Source: Botrimarina mediterranea
GTDB lineage: Bacteria > Planctomycetota > Planctomycetia > Pirellulales > Lacipirellulaceae
DNA: 64,000 bases
Assembly (NCBI RefSeq): GCF_007753265.1
Contig: NZ_CP036349.1
Coordinates: 248,001 to 312,000, forward strand
Reading direction: 5' to 3'
Each line of letters starts with the position of its first letter. Position 1 is the first letter of the stretch. The translations under genes were made by a program, and so were the position numbers. Below are positions 44,830-53,398 of this stretch, piece by piece. The notes under the pieces were generated by a model. That model searched no databases. It was given only the letters and a program-made list of their open reading frames with translations, and was not told where the DNA came from.

Positions 44830-45441
44830 TTAAACTCGTCGTGTCATCTGAAGTTCATAAGCGAATCGAGTTGCTTGCGAGTCCGTCACATGAGGTGCAA
44901 GTGTGGGCCGGATCAAGATGTCCCTTTCCCACTGAGATACAGTAGCTGTAGGGACCAGTCCGCTAGCCACGCTGGTCTCAATCACGCCGCCGATGATTTG
45001 AATAAGCGCGTCGGCGATGACGGAACACGTCGCCCTTTCATTGGCGAACGTCAATTCACCCATCGACCCAGCTTCGTAGAGAGCACACAGATCGGAGTGA
45101 GGCTGCGGCCCACGGCAAGCGAGTTCGAATCGAAGGAGGGAAAATTTGTGGTCGGTCTCTCCTGTAACGGTGGCCGACCAGTAACGATCACCCGCTTTAC
45201 CGACGAGCATCAAGATATCCCGCCCCTCGCGGTCCTGTTGGGCTACGATCTCTTGAAAAGCCGGAAACCGAGACTGGGTCTGGTCGGTTGCAGACTCAAT
45301 CGTTCGAAGTAACGCGACTCGTTGATCCCCCGCAATCCCAAAGATAACGTGCTCGAAGCGGTCACCGGTGAGTTCAAATTCGATCTCGAGGCCGTAACCG
45401 CAAGAGTCTACATACTTTGCGGTGCTTGTCTTTGACGGCAT
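44830..45441 (-). CDS. Hypothetical protein, lower G+C
   Basis: Protein of 203 residues. The ATG at 45441 is set by AGGAG eight bases upstream. The sequence alternates strands and short helices (YGLEIEFELTGDRFEHVIFGI, ILMLVGKAGDRYWSATVTG, ATCSVIADALIQIIGGVIE) and contains no motif I recognise. G+C is about half by eye, lower than prfB upstream and the DUF1080 gene downstream. The 200-bp inverted repeat lies right after its stop. It may be an accessory gene. Confidence 0.6.
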   Translation of the reverse strand: MPSKTSTAKYVDSCGYGLEIEFELTGDRFEHVIFGIAGDQRVALLRTIESATDQTQSRFPAFQEIVAQQDREGRDILMLVGKAGDRYWSATVTGETDHKFSLLRFELACRGPQPHSDLCALYEAGSMGELTFANERATCSVIADALIQIIGGVIETSVASGLVPTATVSQWERDILIRPTLAPHVTDSQATRFAYELQMTRRV

Positions 45442-45485
45442 CTCCCAATTCTCCTCGCGTCCTCCGCGCACTCCGCGGTTAATCC

Positions 45486-46608
45486 TCAATCGTCGTCGCC
45501 GTCGTCTTCGATCGGCTGCCCCGCGCGCCAGCGGAGAACCGCTTCGAGGAACCCCTGGATGTCGCCGTCCAGCGCTGCGTGGAAGTTGCCTTGCTGGTAC
45601 TTCGTGCGGGTGTCTTTGACGCGTTGGTCGGGGTGCAGGAAGTAGTTGCGGATCTGGCTGCCGAAGCCCGTCTTCGCTTGCTGGCCGCGGGCGGCGGCTT
45701 CTTGGGCGTCGCGCTTGTCTTCTTCGAGCTGCGCCATCTTGGCCCGCAGCATCTTCCAGGCGCTGGCCTTGTTCTTGTGCTGCGAACGCTCGTTCTGGCA
45801 CTGCACGACGACGCCCGTCGGCATATGTGTCAGCCGCACGGCCGAGTCGGTCTTGTTGACGTGCTGGCCGCCGGCGCCGCTCGCCCGATACGTGTCGATG
45901 CGGACGTCGGCCTCGTCGATCTCGATCGCGACCGAATCGTTGATCTCCGGCGTCACGTCCACGGCGGCGAAGCTCGTCTGGCGTTTGCCTTCGGAGTTGA
46001 ACGGGCTGATCCGTACGAGGCGGTGCATGCCGGTCTCGCCGCGGAGATAGCCGTAGGCCATGGGGCCGCGGATGACGATCGTGGCGTCGTTGATGCCGGC
46101 CTGCTCGTTGTCGGAGCGGTCGAGCAGCTCGGCCGAGTAGTCGTTCTTACCGGCCCATTGCAGGTACATCCGCATCAGCATCTCGGCCCAATCGTTGGCG
46201 TCGGTGCCGCCGTCGCGGGCGTGGATCGTGATGATCGCGCCTGCCGCGTCGTTGGGGCCGCTGAGCAGGGCCGAGAGTTTGAGCTTCTCGAGATTGGCCT
46301 CGAGGCGGGCAATCTCGGCCTGGGCCTCCTCGGCGAAGGCCTCGTCCTCCTCGGCCATTTCGAGAACGGCGTCGAGGTCCCCGGCCGCTTTCATGGCGGC
46401 GTCGAGGGGGCTAACGACCGAGTTGAGGCCCTTGAGCTCGGCGATCGATGCCTGGGCCTTCTCCTGGTCGTTCCAGAAGTCAGGAGCGGCCTGCTGGGCC
46501 TCTACCGCGGCGATTTGTTCTTTTTTGCCGGCGTAGTCAAAGAGAGTCCCTGAGCTGCAGCAGGGCCTCCCGGATCGCCTCGGCGCGATCGTACCATTCT
46601 TTGTCCAT
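45486..46608 (-). CDS. prfB: Peptide chain release factor 2, with programmed +1 frameshift
   Basis: Release factor recognising UGA and UAA. The first 22 codons (MDKEWYDRAEAIREALLQLRDSL...) end at an in-frame TGA; a +1 shift at CTT TGA C continues DYAGKKEQIAAVEAQQAAPDFW and the whole RF2. The peptide-release motif GAGGQHVNKTDSAVRL and the HARDGGTDANDWAEML region are present. Total product about 373 residues. The in-frame TGA is the classical autoregulatory site: low RF2 lets ribosomes shift. An ATG at 46614 two codons upstream is also possible. Confidence 0.96.
46536..46554 (-). promoter_or_regulatory. prfB programmed +1 frameshift site
   Basis: Read on the minus strand: CTC AGG GAC TCT CTT TGA C. 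An AGG Shine-Dalgarno-like triplet stands just upstream of the CTT-TGA-C slippery sequence, close to the AGG GGG TAT CTT TGA C of E. coli. Confidence 0.95.
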
Positions 46609-46678
46609 CGTCATCACCGTTGAAGGTGGCTGCGGTTTTCGTGGCCCCGAGTTATATCGACTAGCAGAGTGCGTAGGA

Positions 46679-46768
46679 TAGTGGGCAGTGATCAGTGGGC
46701 AGTCTCGCTGCGGCTGCCCGTCCCTACTTGCTTCCTGCCCACCGCCGACTGCCCACCGCCCACTACTG
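46679..46768. repeat. GTGGGCAGT inverted repeat
   Basis: TAGTGGGCAGTGATCAGTGG then GCAGTC pairs with ACTGCCCACCGCCGACTGCC then CACCGCCCACTA. It ends 2 bp before the mnmA start codon, so it lies in its leader. A related sequence is at 20268-20301. Confidence 0.75.
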
Positions 46769-46769
46769 C

Positions 46770-47924
46770 ATGTCCCGCGTTGTCCTAGCCATGTCCGGCG
46801 GCGTCGATTCGAGCGTCGCGGCGCACCTGTTGCTCCAGGCGGGGCACGAGGTGGTGGGCGTTTTTATGCGCCATGGGGAGCAGAGCCCCGCGGTGTGTGC
46901 GACGAGCGACGCGGCTCACACGAAGTCGAGCACGCTTCCTCAACTCTCCGTTGTCTCCCGTCTCGACCACAAGCAGGGTTGCTGCACCGCCGCCGACGCC
47001 GAGGATGCGCGGCGCGTGTCGGATCGATTGGGGATCCCGTTCTACGCGCTCGACCTCAACGACGAGTTCGGGCGGATCATGGACTACTTCGTCGCGGAGT
47101 ACGCCCGCGGCCGGACGCCCAACCCGTGCGTGCAGTGCAACAACTGGATCAAGTTCGGCAAGCTCTTTGATTACGCCGACTCGATCGACGCCGAGTACGT
47201 GGCGACGGGGCACTACGCGCGGCTTGAAGAGCGCGATGACGGCCCCGCCCTTCTGCGCGGCGTCGACGCGTCGAAAGACCAGTCGTATGTGCTTGCGGGA
47301 ATCCAGCGCGGTCTCTTGAAGCGGATGCTGCTCCCCGTCGGCGGCTACGAGAAGTCGCGCATCCGCGAGCTGGCGGCGGGCATCGGTCTGAACGTCGCGG
47401 AGAAGAAGGACAGCCAAGAGATCTGCTTCGTCACGCAAGGCCGTTATGACGAATTCGTCAAGCGTCGCTTGCGTGAGAGCCGTGACGTCTCGTCCACGGC
47501 CGATCGCAGCGGCGAGATCGTCACCACCACCGGCGAAGTCGTCGGCCACCACGAAGGCGTCGACGGCTTCACCGTGGGCCAGCGCAAAGGCCTCGGCGTC
47601 GCGCTCGGCAAACCGGTGTTCGTCGTCTCGATCGACCCCGACACCCGCCGCGTGGTGCTCGGCGAGCGCAGCGAACTCGACCGCAGCGAACTAACCGCCA
47701 GCGAATCGAACTGGCTCATCGAACCGCCGACAGAGCCCATGCGCTGCGAAGCCCAGATCCGCTACAACTCCGCCGCCGCACCGGCGACGCTGGAGCCACA
47801 GGGTGAGGGGCGGTTTCAGTTGCGATTCGACTCGCCACAGCAAGGCGTCACGCCAGGCCAAGCCGTCGTCTGTTACGCCGCGGATGATGCAGCCCGTGTT
47901 CTTGGCGGTGGCTGGATTGAATAA
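46770..47924 (+). CDS. mnmA: tRNA-specific 2-thiouridylase MnmA
   Basis: Transfers sulfur to C2 of the wobble uridine (s2U34) of tRNA-Lys, -Glu and -Gln. The 384 residues start with the PP-loop VVLAMSGGVDSSVAAHLL. The catalytic cysteine pair is in NPCVQCNNWIKFG and SQEICFV. ATGHYARL, DQSYVLAGI and the C-terminal FTVGQRKGLGVALGKP domain match MnmA. Compared with E. coli there is a longer insert after GVFMRHGEQ (a Ser/Thr-rich loop before HKQGCCTAADAEDARRV). The 46679-46768 repeat abuts the start codon, leaving little room for a ribosome-binding site. Confidence 0.95.
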   Translation: MSRVVLAMSGGVDSSVAAHLLLQAGHEVVGVFMRHGEQSPAVCATSDAAHTKSSTLPQLSVVSRLDHKQGCCTAADAEDARRVSDRLGIPFYALDLNDEFGRIMDYFVAEYARGRTPNPCVQCNNWIKFGKLFDYADSIDAEYVATGHYARLEERDDGPALLRGVDASKDQSYVLAGIQRGLLKRMLLPVGGYEKSRIRELAAGIGLNVAEKKDSQEICFVTQGRYDEFVKRRLRESRDVSSTADRSGEIVTTTGEVVGHHEGVDGFTVGQRKGLGVALGKPVFVVSIDPDTRRVVLGERSELDRSELTASESNWLIEPPTEPMRCEAQIRYNSAAAPATLEPQGEGRFQLRFDSPQQGVTPGQAVVCYAADDAARVLGGGWIE

Positions 47925-47958
47925 GGAACCACAGATGAACACGGATGGACGCTGATGG
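47925..47958. repeat. ACCACAGATGAACACGGAT arm (left, bracketing a small gene)
   Basis: GGAACCACAGATGAACACGG begins at the base after the mnmA stop codon. Its inverse partner is at 48397-48430. The same family recurs at 49721-49866 and 51976-52059. Confidence 0.85.
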
Positions 47959-48022
47959 CGGAGCCGGAGGCGGCTTGAAGAGACTTCCAGCTGATAACAC
48001 TCATCTACGGGAGTGAAGAGAG

Positions 48023-48397
48023 ATGATCCCTGTGATCGCCTCATACGGCGGGGTCATTGAATGCTCTGTTCTGACATTCCTAGTCGCCGTCGGCTGCTAT
48101 TTGGCAGCTCGGAACGCGAAGTTGGCAGTGTGGGTCAGGATATGGGCGGCGATGGGCGTTGTGTTGTGGAGTCTTGCTTCCCTGTGGATCGTCTGCATGG
48201 TCCGGTACGAGATCCAATGGTACCGCCCAATTCCCGAATGGCTTTGGCGGATCGCACGAGCCTACACTGTAAGTGGCGTGATTCGGATACTTATGATAGC
48301 GATTCCAATTTGGGCGATCGCTGGGATACCTTTCTCGCTGGCTGCGCGAAAACGCCACCAAAGCAACCATCAAGTCACAGGCGAACACGGTGACTAG
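48023..48397 (+). CDS. Hypothetical small membrane protein inside a long inverted repeat
   Basis: Protein of 124 residues with three hydrophobic segments (about 7-29, 35-60, 83-107) and a basic, polar C-terminal tail (AARKRHQSNHQVTGEHGD). A purine-rich AAGAGAG precedes the ATG. It is not recognised. It lies between inverted ACCACAGATGAACACGGAT arms, and its stop codon touches the right arm. G+C is lower than the neighbours. Coding status rests on the ribosome-binding site and hydropathy. Confidence 0.5.
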   Translation: MIPVIASYGGVIECSVLTFLVAVGCYLAARNAKLAVWVRIWAAMGVVLWSLASLWIVCMVRYEIQWYRPIPEWLWRIARAYTVSGVIRILMIAIPIWAIAGIPFSLAARKRHQSNHQVTGEHGD

Positions 48398-48430
48398 CAT
48401 CCGTGTTTATCCGTGTCCATCTGTGGTTCC
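48397..48430. repeat. ACCACAGATGAACACGGAT arm (right)
   Basis: Reverse complement of the arm at 47925-47958, with a few differences: GCATCCGTGTTTATCCGTGT then CCATCTGTGGTTCC. Confidence 0.85.
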
Positions 48431-48438
48431 AAAATGAA

Positions 48439-49302
48439 TCAAGAGTGAGCCGCGATCCACTCGCGCATGTCGTGCGGGGTGTCGTCTTCTCGGTTGAGCG
48501 TCGGCACCATTTCGTCGATCAGTTCGTCGTGGTCGCAGAGGTCGGCGATCGAATCGACGACGATGTCGGGCTGGTAGGCGAACTTGGAGAGGTCGTCGGG
48601 GCTCGTCGTGCCGGTAAGCACTAGCACCGTGCGGTAGCCCATCTGCACGCCGCCGAGGATGTCGGTGTCCATCGTGTCGCCGATCATGATCGTCTCGGAG
48701 GTCGCCATGCCGAGTTCCTTGCGAGCGGCGCGCATCATCACGGGGCTGGGCTTGCCGAGGCTGAAGGCTTTGAGGCCGGTGGCCGCTTCGATCAGCGAGA
48801 CGATCGCCCCGCAGCCGGGGCGCGTGCCGTGCTGGGTGGGGCAGTTGGGGTCGAGGTTCGTGGCGATCAGCTTCGCGCCGTCGAGCACCATCTGCACGGC
48901 CGCCTCGAGCATCTCGAAGCTCAGCGTGCGGCCTTCGCCCACCACCACGTAGTCGGGCTGTTTGTCGACGATCGCGTAACCGTTCTCGTGCAGCGCGTTG
49001 AGCAGGCCCCCTTCGCCGATGACGTAGGCGGTGCCGTGGGGCTTCTGGCGGGCCAGGTACCGCGCGGTCGCCATCGCGCAGGTGAAGATGTGGCTCTCGT
49101 TGACGGGCATCCCCATCCGGTTGAGCTTCATCGCCACGTCGCGGCGGGTGCGTTGGCTGTTGTTGGTGAGGAATAGGAAGGGAATGCGCATCCGCTGCAG
49201 CATCTTCACAAAGTCCACCGCGCCGGGGATCAGCTGGCTGCTGCGGTAGATGACGCCGTCCATGTCGATCAGAAATCCACGCTTCATCGCAGGGTGACTC
49301 AT
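48439..49302 (-). CDS. HAD-IIA family phosphatase (NagD-like)
   Basis: Haloacid-dehalogenase-superfamily sugar- or nucleotide-phosphatase of 287 residues. The four HAD motifs are in order: FLIDMDGVIYR (nucleophile Asp), FLTNNSQRTR (Thr/Ser), AFSLGKPSPVMM (Lys) and IMIGDTMDTDILGG (acidic pair). The C2-type cap between motifs II and III (ATARYLARQKPHGTAYVIGE) places it in subfamily IIA with NagD, AraL and PGP. The physiological substrate cannot be read from sequence. The ATG at 49302 is used; an ATG at 49287 is also possible. Confidence 0.9.
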   Translation of the reverse strand: MSHPAMKRGFLIDMDGVIYRSSQLIPGAVDFVKMLQRMRIPFLFLTNNSQRTRRDVAMKLNRMGMPVNESHIFTCAMATARYLARQKPHGTAYVIGEGGLLNALHENGYAIVDKQPDYVVVGEGRTLSFEMLEAAVQMVLDGAKLIATNLDPNCPTQHGTRPGCGAIVSLIEAATGLKAFSLGKPSPVMMRAARKELGMATSETIMIGDTMDTDILGGVQMGYRTVLVLTGTTSPDDLSKFAYQPDIVVDSIADLCDHDELIDEMVPTLNREDDTPHDMREWIAAHS

Positions 49303-49900
49303 GAAAGGGGGCGGACGCGCACGAACCCTCGGACGCACGGAGCGCGTTGGTCGGTCACGTCGGCAAAAGGCGGGACGACGGACACGGCGCCCGTCGCGGG
49401 AGTTGGGGGGCTCACTCAAGCAAGGGTGAGGCCCAAGCGAGGGTGAGGGCGCAGGTGGCGGTCACCACTGAGCCAACGCTACGGTACGCAAGCCGTGCGC
49501 CGAATGCGGTGTGCTGGCGCCCCTCGTTGCAGCGAGAGGCCGCTAAAACGCAGAGCTTTCAGGGATCGAAGGGATATCCGCAGCCGACGGACAGTCTCCC
49601 AGCCGACGCCATCGCGATGGGAAGTTGAGCGGAGGGCGCCAACTTTGCGGGCAGCGATGTCGCTTGGGGTCGGTACGCGAACCCCGCCTCGTCCGCTACA
49701 ACAGACGTTTGAAAAACTTAGCCACAGATGGACACAGATCAACACAGATGACAGAACGATCCCCGTTGAAATTCGGAATCAATGGGACGAATACGGCCTG
49801 CTAGCAGAATGGCTTCGAGCTTTCAGCAGGAATATCCGCGTTCATCTGTGTCCATCTGTGGTTAACGTCATTGCGGCTACAAAACGGATCACGGAAGAAG
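49303..49900. other. Gene-free gap between divergent genes
   Basis: About 600 bp. It contains the ACCACAGATG palindrome at 49721-49866. The bases before it have no credible gene. Confidence 0.55.
49721..49866. repeat. ACCACAGATGGACACAGAT inverted repeat with about 85-bp A+T-richer core
   Basis: The left arm GCCACAGATGGACACAGATC then AACACAGATG pairs with ...GCGTTCATCTGTGTCCATCT then GTGGTTAAC at the right. The core (about 49752-49836) is open in one frame ([20 protein letters not shown]), which could be a remnant of a gene, but has no start. Confidence 0.75.
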
Positions 49901-51976
49901 ATGCCCAACGCGCTCGCCAACGAGACCTCGCCTTACCTGCTCCAGCACAAGGACAACCCCGTTGACTGGCGGCCGTGGGGGGCGGAGGCGCTGCGGCTGG
50001 CGAAGGACGAGGACAAGCCGATCTTCCTGTCGATCGGGTACTCGGCGTGTCACTGGTGCCACGTCATGGAGCACGAGAGCTTTGAGAACGCGGCGATCGC
50101 CGCGGTGCTCAACGATCACTTCGTACCGATCAAGGTCGATCGCGAAGAGCGGCCCGACCTCGACCAGGTCTACATGAACGCCGTGCAGGCGATGACGGGC
50201 CGCGGCGGGTGGCCGATGAGCGTCTTCCTGACGCCGGAACTCAAGCCCTTCTATGGCGGCACCTATTGGCCCGCGTCCGCGCAGCGCGGCATGCCGGGGT
50301 TCGACCAAGTGCTCGAAGCGGTGATCGATGCGTGGCGCGACCGTCGCGAGTCGGCTTACCAAATGGCCGATCAACTCACCGAGCGACTGGCGGACCTCGC
50401 CACGGTCGATGGGGCCGCCGACGTCGCGCTCGATCGCTCGCTGATCGAGAACGCGGGCCGGCAACTCGAACGCACGTTCGATCCGACGCACGGCGGGTTC
50501 GGCGGCGCGCCGAAGTTTCCGCACACGATGGACCTCGTCGTCCTCTTGCGTTTGTGGCGCGAGTCGGGCCGCGGGGCGTGGCTCGACATGGTCCGCACGA
50601 CGCTCGACCGCATGGCGGCCGGCGGCATCTACGACCACCTCGGCGGCGGCTTCGCACGCTACTCGGTCGACGAGCGTTGGCTCGTGCCGCACTTCGAGAA
50701 GATGCTCTACGACAACGCGCTGTTGGCGGGCGTCTATGCCGAAGCGTTCGCGGCGACGGGCGACGCGGCGCTGAAGCGGGTCGCCTGCGAGACGCTCGAC
50801 TACGTGCTCCGCGACATGACCGCGCCCGAAGGGGGCTTCTACTCGACAGAAGACGCCGACAGCGCGCCGGCCAACGACCCCGAGGGCCACGCCGAAGAAG
50901 GGCTCTACTACACCTGGAAGCCCGAGGAGATCCGGAAAGTGATCGGCGAGGAAGAGGCCGACCTCTTCTGCCGCGTCTACGACGTGACGCCGATCGGCAA
51001 CTTTGAGGGCCGCAACATCCTGTCGCTGCCGAAGTCGATCGCGACGCAAGCGACGCTGCTCGGCCTCGACCCGGCGAAGCTCGAACGCGACCTCGCTGCC
51101 TGGCGGAAGAAGCTGCTCGCTACGCGCGAGAAGCGGCCCCGACCGGGGCTCGACGACAAGGTGCTCGCCAGCTGGAACGGCTTGGCGATCGACGCGCTGG
51201 CGCGGGCCGGGGCCGTGTTTGGCGAGCAGAAGTACATCGGCGCCGCGGGCCGGGCGGCGGATTTTGTTTTGTCGGCGATGCGCGACGAATCGGGGCGCCT
51301 GTTGCACACGTGGCGCGCGGGGCAAGCCAAGGCGACCGGCTTCCTTGATGATTACGCAGCGATGGCGAACGGTCTGGTGACGCTTTACGAGGCGACATTC
51401 GACGAACGCTGGCTGGTTGAAGCCGCGGCATTACTCGACGTTGTGCTCGAACACTTCGCCGATGCGGAGAAGGGCGGGTTCTTCTACACGGCCGACGACG
51501 CCGAGCAGCTGATCGTCCGCAACAAGGACCTCACCGACAACGCCACGCCGGGCGGCAATTCGCTGGCGGCGACGGCGCTGGTGCGGCTCGGCAAGCTGAC
51601 GAGCGTCACGAAGTACCACGACGCCGCGCACCACACGCTCGTTGCCGCCGGGCCGCTGATGGAGCGCGCGCCGACGGCGATGGGGCAGATGCTCACGGCG
51701 CTCGACCTCTGGGTCGGCCCCACGCAGGAACTGGTGCTGCTGGGCATCGGCCCCGACGCGACGGAGGTCACCAGTCAACTACGCCGCCGCCCCGTGCCGC
51801 GCGCGGTGCTCGCCGGCCGTATCGGGCCCTGCCAGCCAACGCCGCTGATGGAACCCGCCTTCGCCGGCAAGTCGTCGATCAACGGCGAAGCCACGCTCTA
51901 CGTCTGCCAAGACCATGCCTGTGGCGAACCCCTCGTCGGCGCGATGGCGATCCGTAATCAGCAGCAAATGAAGTAG
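49901..51976 (+). CDS. YyaL/DUF255-type thioredoxin-domain protein
   Basis: Protein of 691 residues homologous to the YyaL / spermatogenesis-associated protein 20 family. The N-terminal DUF255 thioredoxin-like domain (about 1-165) has [18 protein letters not shown] and the CxxC-type [13 protein letters not shown]. The remainder resembles an (alpha/alpha)6 glycosidase-like barrel ([60 protein letters not shown]). Its biochemical role is not established; redox or N-acyl-glucosamine epimerase-like activity has been suggested for relatives. ATG at 49901, directly after GGAAGAAG. Confidence 0.92.
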   Translation: MPNALANETSPYLLQHKDNPVDWRPWGAEALRLAKDEDKPIFLSIGYSACHWCHVMEHESFENAAIAAVLNDHFVPIKVDREERPDLDQVYMNAVQAMTGRGGWPMSVFLTPELKPFYGGTYWPASAQRGMPGFDQVLEAVIDAWRDRRESAYQMADQLTERLADLATVDGAADVALDRSLIENAGRQLERTFDPTHGGFGGAPKFPHTMDLVVLLRLWRESGRGAWLDMVRTTLDRMAAGGIYDHLGGGFARYSVDERWLVPHFEKMLYDNALLAGVYAEAFAATGDAALKRVACETLDYVLRDMTAPEGGFYSTEDADSAPANDPEGHAEEGLYYTWKPEEIRKVIGEEEADLFCRVYDVTPIGNFEGRNILSLPKSIATQATLLGLDPAKLERDLAAWRKKLLATREKRPRPGLDDKVLASWNGLAIDALARAGAVFGEQKYIGAAGRAADFVLSAMRDESGRLLHTWRAGQAKATGFLDDYAAMANGLVTLYEATFDERWLVEAAALLDVVLEHFADAEKGGFFYTADDAEQLIVRNKDLTDNATPGGNSLAATALVRLGKLTSVTKYHDAAHHTLVAAGPLMERAPTAMGQMLTALDLWVGPTQELVLLGIGPDATEVTSQLRRRPVPRAVLAGRIGPCQPTPLMEPAFAGKSSINGEATLYVCQDHACGEPLVGAMAIRNQQQMK

Positions 51977-52059
51977 CCACAGATGAACACCGATAAGCAC
52001 GGATGGAGATCTGAAAGAGATGCCCTTCATCTGCGTTCATCCGTGTTCATCTGTGGTTA
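51976..52059. repeat. ACCACAGATGAACACGGAT inverted repeat (third locus)
   Basis: GCCACAGATGAACACCGATA then AGCACGGATGG pairs with ...TTCATCCGTGTTCATCTGTG then GTTA. Here the arms are close together with no cargo. It overlaps the last base of the YyaL stop codon. Confidence 0.85.
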
Positions 52060-52082
52060 TTTGAAAGAAGGAGGGAGAGACG

Positions 52083-53039
52083 GTGCCTCGCGCTTTTTAT
52101 ACGGACTGGCCTTGGCCGGATATTGAGATCGAGCGGGTGATCCTTGCCGAGGCGGGGTGTTCGATCGACGTGTCGCCCGACAACAAGGAAGCGACGCTTG
52201 CCGAGCACGTGGGCGACGCCGATGTAATCCTTACCTGCTGGGCCCCGGTGACGGCGCGGGTGATCGACGCGGCGACCAACTGTCGGCACATCTGCCGGAC
52301 GGGGATCGGCCTGGACAATATCGACGTGGGTCACGCGACGAAGAAGGGCGTCCTGGTCACCAACGTCCCCGACTACTGCATCGAAGAGGTCGCCGAGCAC
52401 GCGCTGGCGCTGATCTTCGCGTTGGGACGGAAGATTGCTGACGGACACCTCGCCACCAAGCGCGGCGAGTACAGCCTCGTCGGGTCGCTGCCGATCGAGC
52501 GGATCGGCGGCAAGACGCTGGGCGTTGTCGGACTCGGGCGCACCGGGACGCTGCTCGCCAAGAAGGCCCGCGCGATCGGCATGCGGGTGATCGGCACGAA
52601 CCGCTCGCGGCAGGCGCCCGAGGGCGTTAAATGGGTCACGCTGGATGAACTGCTCGCGCAGAGCGATTACGTCTCGCTCAACTGCCCGCTCACCGACGCG
52701 ACGCGTCATCTCATGAACGCGAAGAGCCTTCGCCAGATGAAACCGTCGGCGTTCCTCGTGAACACGTCGCGTGGCGGTCTGGTGGACCATCCGGCGCTTG
52801 CCGAAGCGCTCGAAGCCGGCGCGCTCGCCGGGGCGGCGCTCGACGTGCAAGACCGCGAACCGCCCGACCTCTCGCAACCGCCCTACAACGACCGGCGGGT
52901 GATCGTCACGCCGCACACGGCGTTTGTTTCGACCGAAGCGACCACCGAGCTAAGAACCCGCGTCGCTCACCAGGCCGTCGATTTCTTACAAGGCCGCACG
53001 CCGGAGCAGATCGTCAATCCCTCGGTCCTCTCTGGCTAG
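52083..53039 (+). CDS. D-2-hydroxyacid dehydrogenase (phosphoglycerate dehydrogenase/CtBP-like)
   Basis: NAD-dependent oxidoreductase of 318 residues. The nucleotide-binding domain has TLGVVGLGRTGTLLAKKARA and the acidic/neutral switch region VIGTNRS. Catalytic residues are as expected: Arg in CRTGIGLDNIDV, Glu in DVQDREPPDL and His in VTPHTAFVS; NTSRGGLVD is also conserved. Sequence features resemble the C-terminal-binding-protein-like group rather than SerA with ACT domain, as there is no C-terminal regulatory domain. Substrate unknown. It starts at the GTG at 52083, behind a GGAGGGAGAGAC ribosome-binding site. Confidence 0.9.
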   Translation: MPRAFYTDWPWPDIEIERVILAEAGCSIDVSPDNKEATLAEHVGDADVILTCWAPVTARVIDAATNCRHICRTGIGLDNIDVGHATKKGVLVTNVPDYCIEEVAEHALALIFALGRKIADGHLATKRGEYSLVGSLPIERIGGKTLGVVGLGRTGTLLAKKARAIGMRVIGTNRSRQAPEGVKWVTLDELLAQSDYVSLNCPLTDATRHLMNAKSLRQMKPSAFLVNTSRGGLVDHPALAEALEAGALAGAALDVQDREPPDLSQPPYNDRRVIVTPHTAFVSTEATTELRTRVAHQAVDFLQGRTPEQIVNPSVLSG

Positions 53040-53058
53040 CTTTGTTGTCTGTTGTCGG

Positions 53059-53199
53059 TAGCCACGAGAGGGCACAAAAGACACAAAGAGGATTGGTGGA
53101 TAGCTGGATAGGCGTTCTGAGACCCGGTCCTGTCGGCGTGCCCATCAGCAGTTCTTTATCACTTCTTGTCTTTGTGCTTCTTGTGCCCTTTCGTGGCTC
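53059..53199. repeat. AGCCACGAGAGGGCACAAAA inverted repeat
   Basis: TAGCCACGAGAGGGCACAAA then AGACACAAAGA pairs with TTCTTGTCTTTGTGCTTCTT then GTGCCCTTTCGTGGCT, enclosing about 70 bp. It lies downstream of the dehydrogenase. Confidence 0.85.
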
Positions 53200-53398
53200 C
53201 CTCCCCAAGGCCGCGAGCGACTAGCCATGCAACTGCGGCAAACCGCCTGAAGAAGGCGCCGCGTCTTTGGCGTAATCGGATTCTTCGGAACCTGTTCGGA
53301 TAGCGCATCGCCGCGCCGCTGGGGGCGACCTATATACCCCTGGACCGCCACCGGTCCGCGCTCACCGACTGATTGCCACGCCGAACGACCCCACTGCG

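Noticed and set aside
46537-46539. In-frame TGA in prfB as a disabling mutation
   Set aside because: It lies in the conserved CTT TGA C programmed frameshift site with an upstream AGG.
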